From Candidatus Fraserbacteria bacterium (GTDB taxonomy: Bacteria; Bipolaricaulota; Bipolaricaulia; RBG-16-55-9; JAJCYT01): a stretch of DNA of 64,000 nucleotides. Of the stretch, positions 52,074 to 60,048 are shown one piece after another; position 1 is the stretch's first letter; each line of letters begins with the position of its first letter. The notes below the pieces were generated by a model. It was not told the origin of the DNA, made no database searches, and saw only the letters and a program-made list of their open reading frames with translations. The DNA lies in contig JAJCYT010000009.1 of the NCBI GenBank assembly GCA_029262795.1, positions 25,962 to 89,961 on the forward strand, written 5' to 3'. Made by a program: the position numbers and the translations under genes.

Positions 52074-53277
52074 CGCCCGCGCCCTCCTCAAGGGGTATTT
52101 CTCCAGCTTTTGAGATCGCAAATTTTACAAATGGGGGCCCAATAATCTGCACAAAAAATGTGGTTGCAGCAATAATATTTACTACTAACAATCCCACCTC
52201 TTGGGCAGCTGCACCAGCTTCACTGAACTCTTGGGCTACTGCTAACGACAATCCTACCGCAACGCCTGCTTGAGAAAACAGGGCAAACCCAAGGTATTTT
52301 TTAACTGACTCTTCTGCCTTGCCAATAGATCCACCCATCCAGGACCCTGCCATTTTTCCAACGGTTCGACCGATAACATAAATGATTCCAACCAATCCGA
52401 TTTGAGTCAGTAATTCAACTTGTAGTTGTGCACCAACAAGTATAAAAAATAGAATATAGATTGGAGGAGAAATATCTTTCAAGGCTTCGAAAACCTGACG
52501 ACTTGTGCGTGGGGCAAGATTAACAACAGATGCACCAAATGCCATTTCTGTGAGAATCAATGGAAGGCCAGCCCAGTGCGCCAGACCTCCCAGCAAGAGC
52601 ATGACACCTGATGATAAAACCAAAACATCTTCACGTTCTGGCAGAATTTTTAGCACCCATTTAACAATCCAGCCAGCCAGGCCTCCTAATGCCAAGGCGC
52701 CGAAAATTTCTGTTAAAGGAATGACTAAACCTGTGACCAAAGACAATGAACTTCCATCCAATAAGACCTTAGCAAAGGCAAGAGAAAAACCAAATAAAAT
52801 AAGAGACAAGCTATCGTCCAAAGCAATAATTCCAAGTAAAGTAGTTGTCAAAGGGCCTTTGGACTTATATTCCCACAACACATCTATAGTAGCAGCAGGG
52901 GCAGTAGCAGATGCAAGCGCTCCCAAAATCAGACCTAAAGGTAAATTGGCTGTAAAAAGTGTTACTAAGATCGAAACAAGCAAAAATGCCAACAACCCTT
53001 CCCCAAGGACGATAAAAACCAATTGACGACCAAATTGTTGAAATACGCTTTTTTTCAATTCACCGCCAATCATGACACCCATTAATCCTAATGCGATATC
53101 TGTTACGGGTGAGAGATTTGCAACTAAATCTAAAGAAATGAAATTGGTAAAAGAACTGCCAAAAAATAATCCTACAAAAATATAAGCCATTACTCGAGGA
53201 ATTTTTACCGAGCGAAAAACCATACCCAAAGTAAAACTTAATAGAACGGAACCACCAAGTAGCAGAAGAATATTCAA
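52060..53277 (-). CDS. CPA2-type cation/proton antiporter
   Basis: 405 residues, about 11-13 TM helices. TTG start at 53277, set by a strong AAGGTGAT. The unwound-helix region ASATAPAATIDV and GIIALDDSLSLILF (the D-D/ND pair of CPA2 antiporters) is clear. It lacks the TrkA-N domain of KefB/C. Sodium or potassium exchange against protons is likely. A structured 120-base leader precedes it, and a CBS protein gene overlaps its end. Confidence 0.9.
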   Translation of the reverse strand: MNILLLLGGSVLLSFTLGMVFRSVKIPRVMAYIFVGLFFGSSFTNFISLDLVANLSPVTDIALGLMGVMIGGELKKSVFQQFGRQLVFIVLGEGLLAFLLVSILVTLFTANLPLGLILGALASATAPAATIDVLWEYKSKGPLTTTLLGIIALDDSLSLILFGFSLAFAKVLLDGSSLSLVTGLVIPLTEIFGALALGGLAGWIVKWVLKILPEREDVLVLSSGVMLLLGGLAHWAGLPLILTEMAFGASVVNLAPRTSRQVFEALKDISPPIYILFFILVGAQLQVELLTQIGLVGIIYVIGRTVGKMAGSWMGGSIGKAEESVKKYLGFALFSQAGVAVGLSLAVAQEFSEAGAAAQEVGLLVVNIIAATTFFVQIIGPPFVKFAISKAGEIPLEEGAGDEKR

Positions 53278-53397
53278 ATGTAATCACCTTTAAGGGGGTT
53301 AGGCTCCCCAGCATCGCCACCTGGAGAGCCCACCATGATTCTGATCCGCCGCAACCCCCGAAGGAGAGAAGCTGGTTGTGAGGCGCCGAGAGAGTTT
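53278..53397 (-). ncRNA. structured mRNA leader of the CPA2 antiporter (candidate riboswitch)
   Basis: On the minus strand, GGGGGTT (53353-53359) pairs with AACCCCC (53294-53300). Inside, GGCTCTCC (53323-53330) pairs with GGGGAGCC (53302-53309), allowing one U-G pair, around a GGTGGCGATG-containing loop. The outer 3' arm ends six bases before the AAAGGTGAT ribosome-binding site, so folding could control its access. GGCGCC and further C/U-rich stretches lie 5' of this. I cannot match it to a known class; an ion-sensing role fits the gene. Confidence 0.5.
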
Positions 53398-53913
53398 TTA
53401 AGCTTTTTGAACACGAACATTTTGCAGGTAAAGATTTCTATCACCCTTAGCTTGTTGACCACGAACTGCTATTTTTTCTCCTTCTGAACATCCCAAGATC
53501 AAGGCTGTTTTTGGGTTAATCCAAATTTGATCCTCCAACAAGCTTGGTGCAGCTTCAGAGAAAACAGCTTGATATCGCCAAATGAGATATTCAAGAAAAA
53601 CAGGACTGCCAGAAAGAACTGCAATTCTGTTCATTGCTTTTGGGTTGAGCCAAACGAAAAACTCACTTACAAACTCAAACAAATGAACTTTGAAGGTTCT
53701 TGTATACAGGAATCTATTAGCGGCTTGATAATCTTTCATTTTTAAAGTTTCCCATACCTTTTGTCTAAGTAATGAGGTATTTGGGTAATGAATTTGATTT
53801 AATTCAATCATAATCTCTTCAACTAACGATCCTTTAGCATGAGCATTTACAATGGATGTCTCAAGCTTTCTGAGGTCAAAAGTTTCGAATCTTCCAGACC
53901 GTTTTTGAATCAT
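53398..53913 (-). CDS. ATP-cone-like protein with C-terminal beta-barrel domain
   Basis: 171 residues. The N-terminus IQKRSGRFETFDLRKLETSI is like an ATP-cone (V-x-K-R-x-G-x-x-x-x-F-D-x-x-K-L), continuing with RQKVWETLKMKDYQAANRFL. The C-terminal 50 residues (IWINPKTALILGCSEGEKIAVRG) resemble the molybdopterin-dinucleotide-binding/AbrB-like barrel style. The combination is new to me. It heads the antiporter run and lies next to the 32-bp element at 53961, so it may be a nucleotide-responsive regulator. Confidence 0.6.
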   Translation of the reverse strand: MIQKRSGRFETFDLRKLETSIVNAHAKGSLVEEIMIELNQIHYPNTSLLRQKVWETLKMKDYQAANRFLYTRTFKVHLFEFVSEFFVWLNPKAMNRIAVLSGSPVFLEYLIWRYQAVFSEAAPSLLEDQIWINPKTALILGCSEGEKIAVRGQQAKGDRNLYLQNVRVQKA

Positions 53914-53960
53914 TTTATTCCTTTCAGCAATGATTCAAGATTATGCCAATATGGAAATGT

Positions 53961-53992
53961 TGCCTAGATACAAATGTACTAGTCAATTTGTA
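53961..53992. promoter_or_regulatory. 32-bp shared promoter element, copy 1
   Basis: The element begins TGCCTAGATACAA and ends CAATTTGTA, with CCTAG...CTAG half-sites 16 bp apart. It matches 58241-58272 at 28 of 32 bases. It lies between the divergent ATP-cone gene and the TrkA-C-side genes. Confidence 0.7.
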
Positions 53993-54069
53993 ACAACTCG
54001 TTAAGAGGCCAATTGGCTATAATCAAGCTGCAAAGCTTATTTTGTATTCTGTTCAGTCAGGAGGGTAAA

Positions 54070-54354
54070 TTGGTTCCAATAGTTTCTTTACTAATTGTGT
54101 TGATCTTATCCATATTTGTCATCCGAATTGCAACGGTTGCCCTTACCCTTAACGGGTTGTCTAAGGAAATGGCAAGAGCCAAAGCCCAGGGCAAGGGACG
54201 CCATCGGATTTCCAGAGCGATGCAGGATAAGATTGCTCAGTTTCATCAAGATGGGGTTTCGATAAATCAAATCCAGAATCGACTGGGAATTGCCTATGGC
54301 ACCGTGTGGAACTACGTCCAGAAATTAAAGGAACCTAATGCTTCCAGCACGTAA
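54070..54354 (+). CDS. membrane segment fused to a helix-turn-helix
   Basis: 94 residues from a TTG at 54070, with GGAGGG upstream. Residues 1-38 (LLIVLILSIFVIRIATVALTL) are nearly the same as the start of the next protein (54382). Then comes KGRHRISRAMQDKIAQFHQDG and GISIN-like NQIQNRLGIAYGTVWNYVQ, a resolvase/Hin-like helix-turn-helix. It looks like a recombination between a duplicated gene start and a DNA-binding tail. A membrane-tethered regulator is possible, or a decaying fragment. Confidence 0.6.
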   Translation: MVPIVSLLIVLILSIFVIRIATVALTLNGLSKEMARAKAQGKGRHRISRAMQDKIAQFHQDGVSINQIQNRLGIAYGTVWNYVQKLKEPNASST

Positions 54355-54381
54355 TCCACGCATGAAGATGGAGGCTCAGGT

Positions 54382-55143
54382 TTGATTGCTATTGCTTCAC
54401 TGTTTGTGGTATTAATATTATCTTTGTTGGTAACCCGTATTGCCACCGTAGCACTTACTCTGACTGGTTTATCTAATGAGGTTGCAAGATTTCAGGCACG
54501 CTCTGCTTTTTCTGGAGTTGGTTTCACCACAGGTGAATCAGAGCAAATCGTTAATCATCCTGTGCGGCGACGTATTCTCTTGCTTCTCATGCTGCTAGGT
54601 AATGCGGGCATCGTCACGGTGACTACCTCTCTCATTTTCACCTTAGTCTCAGCTACTGAGGAGGGTAATTTGCTCCCTCAATTACTCCTGTTAGTTGGAG
54701 GGCTATCTGGGCTGCTCATAGCCGCCAATAGTGTTTGGGTAAATCGACACCTTTCTCCAATCATTAAATGGGCTTTAGAAAAGTGGACGGATTTGGACGT
54801 GCGTGATTATGCCAATTTACTTCAACTGTATGGCAAATATGGGATCTTAGAGGTACAAGTACAAGCTGGTGGTTGGCTCGTTGAGAAAACCCTGAGCCAA
54901 CTCCGTTTGTCTGAAGAAGGGGTGCTAGTATTGGGTATTAATCCAAAAACAGGAGATTATCTCGCCGCTCCTCGCGGGCAGACCCTAATTCATGCGGAGG
55001 ATACACTGATTCTTTACGGCAACGTATCTGCATTGGCGGAGTTGAATCAACGTCGGGCAGGTTATGTGGGTGATGTTGCGCATAAGCAAGCTGCAGATCA
55101 TTTGCAAGAAGAGTTCGAAACTCAAGACCATCTTGCCTCTTAA
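54382..55143 (+). CDS. membrane protein with TrkA-C (RCK_C) domain
   Basis: 253 residues, TTG start with GGAGG upstream. Three TM helices (about 3-22, 62-84 and 95-117) precede a cytoplasmic TrkA-C domain near 160-235: VEKTLSQLRLSEEGVLVLGI, then RGQTLIHAEDTLILYG. TrkA-C domains bind ligands such as c-di-AMP or nucleotides in potassium systems. With TrkH at 60049, it may be part of a potassium uptake system. The TM part resembles no transporter I know. Confidence 0.75.
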   Translation: MIAIASLFVVLILSLLVTRIATVALTLTGLSNEVARFQARSAFSGVGFTTGESEQIVNHPVRRRILLLLMLLGNAGIVTVTTSLIFTLVSATEEGNLLPQLLLLVGGLSGLLIAANSVWVNRHLSPIIKWALEKWTDLDVRDYANLLQLYGKYGILEVQVQAGGWLVEKTLSQLRLSEEGVLVLGINPKTGDYLAAPRGQTLIHAEDTLILYGNVSALAELNQRRAGYVGDVAHKQAADHLQEEFETQDHLAS

Positions 55144-55164
55144 TCAAGGCACGCGAATCGAGTA

Positions 55165-55187
55165 GGATAGGTCTGGTAATCCTATCC
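55165..55187. terminator. hairpin between convergent genes
   Basis: GGATAGG (55165-55171) and CCTATCC (55181-55187) flank a 9-base loop, between the stops at 55143 (+) and 55238 (-). It could end both transcripts. Confidence 0.5.
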
Positions 55188-55237
55188 CCTGATAGACATC
55201 TTGGGTGGATAATCTGTCTCCTAAAGAAGCGCTTCTA

Positions 55238-55756
55238 TTATCCTACAGTAATGGGTATTTTCATTCCCAGCTGGTAATGTCCCGGTGAAAAGCAACCCAA
55301 TTCGAACGTTTTCCCTTTGTAGCTCAGAGGCAGCGAAAAGATAATCTCAATAGTTTGTCCAGGCTGAAGTTCGATGGCCTCCAAGTTGTTGGTCTCTATT
55401 TTTCCATTAAGTTGAGCTGGTTGATCAAAATTTATGAAAGTGTTAAGTCCTTCAAAGAAGTTCTTTGTGTATCCTGAGGGCTTTCCATCATTGCTCATGA
55501 TTAAATTGCCGCTTCCAATTTTAAATTTATGCACTAAGAACCCCTTATTCTCGAAAGTTATCCTATAAGTTGTTTCAGCTTCAAGATGAATAGAATCTTT
55601 TTGATGTCCAACTAGAGAAAATGACATTTCAGTTAGATTGATGTGAAGGTATTCAACATGTTCACCCTTTAGGGTTTCCGTATCTAATCCAGAAGAACAA
55701 CCGGAGAACAATATATTGAGAATTGTTATTAATACGGCAAGCTTTAGAGCTTTCAA
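55238..55756 (-). CDS. lipoprotein of the type-1 copper GCFxxGHYxxGM family
   Basis: 172 residues with lipobox ILFSGC (C20 lipidated). The cupredoxin domain has H76 (LVHKFKIG) and the loop LGCFSPGHYQLGM with C155, H160 and M165 (C-x4-H-x4-M). It is the third member of the family seen at 18873 and 19413. It lies last in the run propeller / PDZ / signal peptidase / this gene, divergent from the second kinase pair, which mirrors 19413 beside the first pair. It should carry electrons or copper at the outer face. Confidence 0.85.
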   Translation of the reverse strand: MKALKLAVLITILNILFSGCSSGLDTETLKGEHVEYLHINLTEMSFSLVGHQKDSIHLEAETTYRITFENKGFLVHKFKIGSGNLIMSNDGKPSGYTKNFFEGLNTFINFDQPAQLNGKIETNNLEAIELQPGQTIEIIFSLPLSYKGKTFELGCFSPGHYQLGMKIPITVG

Positions 55757-55807
55757 AATAAAGATTTTATTTACCTCTTATCATTCCTGGAATTTTGGTT
55801 TGAAAAT

Positions 55808-56665
55808 TTATGGTCCTGTACCAAAATAGCTATTCATTAGACCAATTTCGTTTGGTGGCCACACGCGAAGGAAAGGTTCACCAATAAAGTCCTTTTGGTC
55901 CACAAATCCCCAGAAACGGCTATCTAAACTATTCCGTGAATTATCTCCTAAAACGAAATAGGAATCTTTTGGTACAATCCATTCCTGTTCTCCCATTTTG
56001 CCATTGGAATAATAGGGCCGATCAAATGCTGAATTAGTATCTAAAAGCCTTTCGCCATTTACATAAATTCCACAGTTTACTCGCGGATATTTAACACAAT
56101 CTTTAATCTTGACTTTTTGGCCCCCAGTGGCAACAAGACGTTTTACATAGCGAACACGCTTCTCAGGAGATTCATTGTGCCAAAAGACAATAATATTCCC
56201 TGGCATTGGGTCTCGAAAAGAAAATGACAGTTTATCAACAAAAAAACTTGATCCAGCATGAATTGTTGGCTCCATCGATCCTGTGGGTACGCGTATACGA
56301 ACGATAACGAAACTCATAGTTAACCCAGCCAAAGCTGCTGCCAGCAGAAGTACTTGAACCCAGTCGAGAAGGATGTCTATTAATGGTCTTGTGGGTATGC
56401 CAATGTAATTCAAAACTTTAGCCAATAGTGGCTTGGAGCTCGTCTGCCTTTCCTTAATCCCAAAGCTATCTTCTCTTGAGTGCGGCGGCGACAGGGCAAG
56501 ATTGGGTCCATAACTGCTGTGATTTTCCGTCCCTGCTGATTCGGTGGGTGGCCTTTCAAGGTGAAGGCACTTGTCTTTTTCTGTCTCCGCTTTTGCATCA
56601 GGATGTCTTGAGGTCATGATTGTATGGTGGCGTTGACATGGCTTTGTTGGAACCGCATTACCCAT
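55808..56665 (-). CDS. lepB: signal peptidase I with long N-terminal extension
   Basis: 285 residues. The catalytic Ser is S130 in PTGSMEPT and the Lys is K175 in RYVKRLVATGG. The conserved GDNSRNSLDSRFWG box E is near the end. One TM helix (about 100-122) precedes the catalytic region. About 90 polar residues come before it, longer than in typical enzymes; the start is uncertain (an ATG at 56617 is possible). It cleaves signal peptides outside the membrane. Confidence 0.93.
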   Translation of the reverse strand: MGNAVPTKPCQRHHTIMTSRHPDAKAETEKDKCLHLERPPTESAGTENHSSYGPNLALSPPHSREDSFGIKERQTSSKPLLAKVLNYIGIPTRPLIDILLDWVQVLLLAAALAGLTMSFVIVRIRVPTGSMEPTIHAGSSFFVDKLSFSFRDPMPGNIIVFWHNESPEKRVRYVKRLVATGGQKVKIKDCVKYPRVNCGIYVNGERLLDTNSAFDRPYYSNGKMGEQEWIVPKDSYFVLGDNSRNSLDSRFWGFVDQKDFIGEPFLRVWPPNEIGLMNSYFGTGP

Positions 56666-56768
56666 TCTTTAACAAGGCTTCTTTTCTGTGGTTCAATTAA
56701 TACTAATAAAAAATGCATTTGTGGTGGGTCCTGCATTATTTTCTCCTTCACATCTCGAATTGATGTTT

Positions 56769-57209
56769 CTACGGCATTACCGCATAAAAGGCGCGATTCT
56801 GATGCAAGACAGTGAAAAGCACGTTTTCGTCTACACCAATTGCGTTAAACAGCTCATCCCACTGCGTCAGGGAGTTCACACGATGGCGGTTGATTTCTAA
56901 AATTAAGTCACCCGGCTGAATTTGGGGAGAAATGTGTTGGGCTCGGCTGTCACTCTCAATGGTTATCACCACGATGCCTAGGTCGTTGATGCTGAGGCGA
57001 TATCTTTGTACCAGTTCAGGTGAATTATCTGCGATTGTCAGTCCAAATTGTTCTACTGTCGAATTCGCTGATTGTTTGGTAACATGTTTGGGGGGATTAC
57101 CCATTGAAAACACGGTCCCTGTCGTATTGAAAAATAAGCCAATGCCTAACCCAATTGCAAAAGTAGCTGTCAATAACCCAAGAACCTTTGATTTATCCAT
57201 TCTGAACAC
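56769..57209 (-). CDS. membrane-anchored PDZ-domain protein
   Basis: 146 residues; GTG start at 57209, set by GGAGG five bases upstream. One TM anchor (about 8-28), then a PDZ domain: GIVVITIESDSRAQHISPQIQPGDLILEINRHRVNSLTQW has the GD-LIL-x-I-N core. No protease domain is attached. It may be an adaptor for the signal peptidase encoded next, or for other exported substrates. Confidence 0.82.
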   Translation of the reverse strand: MFRMDKSKVLGLLTATFAIGLGIGLFFNTTGTVFSMGNPPKHVTKQSANSTVEQFGLTIADNSPELVQRYRLSINDLGIVVITIESDSRAQHISPQIQPGDLILEINRHRVNSLTQWDELFNAIGVDENVLFTVLHQNRAFYAVMP

Positions 57210-57247
57210 TTTGGCCTCCTTCGAAAAAGATAAACGAAGACTTGTTT

Positions 57248-58180
57248 CTAGGAAGCAAATATCTCAATGAAGTTTCCAGCTTGATCATAACGAAGTATTT
57301 GATCTGTTAGGCCACTGCTGACAAAAAGATCACCGTCGCCATTAAAAGTTATCCCTTCTGGAAAAATGAGGCCTCCGTTAGTGGCTTTTACAAACTCATC
57401 AATAAATTCGCCCGTGTTCCCATCAAAGCGGAGGATTTCATGTGTGAGCTCGCTGCTTACATATAAATTACCATCAGGTCCAAAAACAATACCCTCAGGA
57501 CCCCGCAATCCTCCAGCGCCAGATTCAACAAACTCTCCCAGATAATCGCCTGTTGTTCCATCAAATATCAAAATCTGATTGGTTCCGTAGTTGCTTACAA
57601 GCAAATCACCTGTTGGGCCAAAAACCATGTAGCGTGGAAGTTTCAGTCCACTTCCTCTTTCATCAGCATTTCCGAACACGCCCAAATATTGACCCGTTAG
57701 GCTGTCATAGCGTTGAATTTGGTTAAGTGATTCATTTCCGACATAGAGTTTCCCGAATTTATCAAAAGCCAATCCATTTGGAAATCGAAGCGCACTGTCT
57801 TTTTTATTGGCCTCTCCAAACGTTCCCAAAAACTGTCCCGAGTCTGGAGCAAACATTAATACCGCATTGCCAGCATTGCTGATCACATAAAGATTACCAT
57901 CGGGTCCAAATGCAAGCGCCTGAGGCAGGATTAAACTTCCTGTTCGATAGATATGGAGCAACTCACCTGTTGAACCGCTATATTTCAAAACTTGGTCTTT
58001 GTACCCACTACTAACATACAAATCTTCATTTTTATCAAATACGAGTCCTTGCGGCCCAATTAATTGTTTTTCTGGGGTGGAAACTTGAGCAAATAGAAAA
58101 TTGCTGTTTATCAAAGGGACTAAGATAAATAAAAAACTGAGAAATAACCTGGAAATTAATTTCAACCTCTGTCTAAACAT
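57248..58180 (-). CDS. exported NHL-type beta-propeller
   Basis: 310 residues from the ATG at 58180, with AAGAAGG upstream. A signal peptide ends near FLFAQVS. Six or more NHL blades of about 42-45 residues follow, each G-P-x-G-x-x-F-G-P-D-G-N-L-Y-V-S-S and then I-L-R-F/Y-D-x-x-T-G-x. The end is RYDQAGNFIEIFAS. It is a secreted binding scaffold. It heads the propeller/PDZ/LepB/cupredoxin run and is divergent from the second kinase. Confidence 0.88.
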   Translation of the reverse strand: MFRQRLKLISRLFLSFLFILVPLINSNFLFAQVSTPEKQLIGPQGLVFDKNEDLYVSSGYKDQVLKYSGSTGELLHIYRTGSLILPQALAFGPDGNLYVISNAGNAVLMFAPDSGQFLGTFGEANKKDSALRFPNGLAFDKFGKLYVGNESLNQIQRYDSLTGQYLGVFGNADERGSGLKLPRYMVFGPTGDLLVSNYGTNQILIFDGTTGDYLGEFVESGAGGLRGPEGIVFGPDGNLYVSSELTHEILRFDGNTGEFIDEFVKATNGGLIFPEGITFNGDGDLFVSSGLTDQILRYDQAGNFIEIFAS

Positions 58181-58240
58181 ACTCGCCTTCTTTCTAAACA
58201 CTTAGTAACCCACATGTAGAATAATTCTGGCTCTCCCCCC

Positions 58241-58272
58241 TGCCTAGATACAACCGTACTAGGCAATCTGTA
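58241..58272. promoter_or_regulatory. 32-bp shared promoter element, copy 2
   Basis: It matches the element at 53961-53992 at 28 of 32 bases: the start TGCCTAGATACAA is identical, and CCTAG (58243-58247) and CTAGG (58259-58263) form an inverted repeat. It lies between the divergent NHL propeller and kinase genes. Confidence 0.7.
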
Positions 58273-58340
58273 CCTATTTAGATAATTTCGATTTGATATA
58301 ATATCTTTGGTAAGAAACTTTTTAGGAAGAGCTTTTCATA

Positions 58341-59285
58341 ATGAAACGTCAATTTGATCGCCTGTTTGCTGAAAAACAAAATTTGGCACAGTGGTTAGTT
58401 CCTATTGCTATTTCCTTGGTGGTTATCCTTTATGAAAGTGTCATTGTCCCCATCTTACAGAGTTCTTGGCAAATAAAAGGAAATTTTCTATTCGAAATCT
58501 TCTTTTACGGAATCATTGGCCCCTTTGTTGCTTTTTTTACAATTAAGTGGTATCGAAATTGGTTGGAGGAAAAACAGAATATTGATCGGCTTCTCGCAAG
58601 CTATGAAAAACATATCGATGCCTTGGAATTTGAAAAGAGTCAGCGTGTTGCTCAAAATCTGCACCGAGAAATCCTACCCAATCTTGCCTATGTGGCAAAC
58701 AAGATAGATCATACCAGAAATCAATTGTCCAGATCGTCAACTGAAGACAGTAATGAACACCTAAAATCAACAGCAATTTTACTTAGAGATGTAATGGAGG
58801 ACCTAAGCAATAAAATTGATTTACTCCGCCAAGGATTACCACTGGTGACATTGGAAAGAACCATCGATTTTTTTGACCATCTTAAATCTCGCCTTGCGGA
58901 TATTGAAAGAATACTTCCAATAAAAACACACTTCTCTGTATTAGGAAAACGCTTCTCCTTTGAGTATGAGATTGAATCTTCTTTGACTCGTATTGTTGGA
59001 GAAGCGTTAAACAATGCAGCATTGCATTCTCGAACATCCCAACTTTGGTTAACTCTCGATTACAGTGATGATGAACAGATTGTTGTAAGTATCGTTGATG
59101 AAGGGCATGGGTTCCCATCAACAATTAGCCCTAATGAAGGTCCATCATTTGGATTAACAACCATGAGAGAGGAAGCCCATCGCTGGAATGGTTCCTTGTT
59201 AATTAAACCAGTTGTTGGAAAGGGAACCACTGTAACTGCGATTATTCCCATAGAAAGACAATATAATTCGAATGAATCCAATTAA
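58341..59285 (+). CDS. DesK/NarX-type histidine kinase, paralogue of 20300-21232
   Basis: 314 residues. Two TM helices (about 19-40 and 52-72), then a coiled coil and the same phosphoacceptor segment as its paralogue: AQNLHREILPNLAYVANKIDHTR. The N box is GEALNNAALHS, G1 DEGHGF, G2 SFGLTTM. The absence of a sensor domain is shared too. It overlaps the regulator by 14 bp. TrkH follows, which suggests ion or membrane status as the signal. Confidence 0.9.
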   Translation: MKRQFDRLFAEKQNLAQWLVPIAISLVVILYESVIVPILQSSWQIKGNFLFEIFFYGIIGPFVAFFTIKWYRNWLEEKQNIDRLLASYEKHIDALEFEKSQRVAQNLHREILPNLAYVANKIDHTRNQLSRSSTEDSNEHLKSTAILLRDVMEDLSNKIDLLRQGLPLVTLERTIDFFDHLKSRLADIERILPIKTHFSVLGKRFSFEYEIESSLTRIVGEALNNAALHSRTSQLWLTLDYSDDEQIVVSIVDEGHGFPSTISPNEGPSFGLTTMREEAHRWNGSLLIKPVVGKGTTVTAIIPIERQYNSNESN

Positions 59286-59940
59286 GATATTCATTGCAGA
59301 TGATCATAATTTATTCAGAGCAGGACTGATTGAACTTCTTCAAGAAGAAGAAGATTTTTTGATTGTAGGTGAAACGTCAAACGAGAAAGAAGTATATCAA
59401 AGCATTATTGACACAAATCCTGATGTCGTATTGATGGATATTGACTTTGGTCACAACAAGGAATATGCAGGAATTGATGTCACAGAAAAAATCACCTTGG
59501 AGCAAGATTCTCAAATCTCCATCATTATGCTAACTATGCACGATGAGGACAGTTTTGTTATCAAAGCATTTGAAGCAGGTGCCAAAGGGTATGTGTTAAA
59601 ACGATCCGATCCCAAAACATTAATGAAAACAATTAGAGACGTTGCAAAGGGTGGGGTTATATTGACCTCTCAACAAGCCGAGAAAGTGCTCAATCGCTTT
59701 AGGCAGCTTAGGCGTCACGAAATTGATGAACCATTTGTGCATTTGACAGATGGAGAAAGAAAAATCCTGCAACTGGTAGCCGAAGGTATAACCAACCCCG
59801 AAATCGCTGAAAAACTAGGGGTTTCAAAGAATACCATTCGAAACCGTCTTGCATTGATCTTTACAAAGCTTCATGTAAATAATCGCACACAAGCAGCTCA
59901 AATGGCGACGAAATATGATCTGTTTCCTAAAGAGGAGTGA
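59272..59940 (+). CDS. NarL/FixJ-family response regulator, paralogue of 21229-21897
   Basis: 222 residues: ADDHNLFRAGLIELL, phosphoacceptor in VLMDIDFG, Lys in YVLKRSD, and the LuxR-type helix-turn-helix LTDGERKILQLVAEG with NPEIAEKLGVSKNTIRNRL. It is the same length as its paralogue, with the same C-terminal LHVNNRTQAAQ. The 32-bp elements at 53961 and 58241 are the most likely targets. Confidence 0.95.
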   Translation: MNPIKIFIADDHNLFRAGLIELLQEEEDFLIVGETSNEKEVYQSIIDTNPDVVLMDIDFGHNKEYAGIDVTEKITLEQDSQISIIMLTMHDEDSFVIKAFEAGAKGYVLKRSDPKTLMKTIRDVAKGGVILTSQQAEKVLNRFRQLRRHEIDEPFVHLTDGERKILQLVAEGITNPEIAEKLGVSKNTIRNRLALIFTKLHVNNRTQAAQMATKYDLFPKEE

Positions 59941-60048
59941 TCTATTGATTTCAGAAAAAATGAATTTAGGTAGATTTTACTCGACTGATATTGATTATTC
60001 AAAATATGAAACTCTTAGTGTAGTTTGGTTTTTGGAAAAGCGTCGTTA

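Noticed and set aside
53281..53330. Resemblance of the antiporter leader to a fluoride riboswitch (GGCGATG then TAACC, later TGAT)
   Set aside because: The pairing of the segment after GGCGATG with the 3' end after TGAT, which forms the fluoride fold, is absent. The segment pairs locally instead.
53278..53397. c-di-AMP (ydaO-type) or Mg2+ (M-box) riboswitch upstream of the antiporter
   Set aside because: The conserved sequence blocks of those classes as I know them are not seen, so only an unclassified structured leader is claimed.
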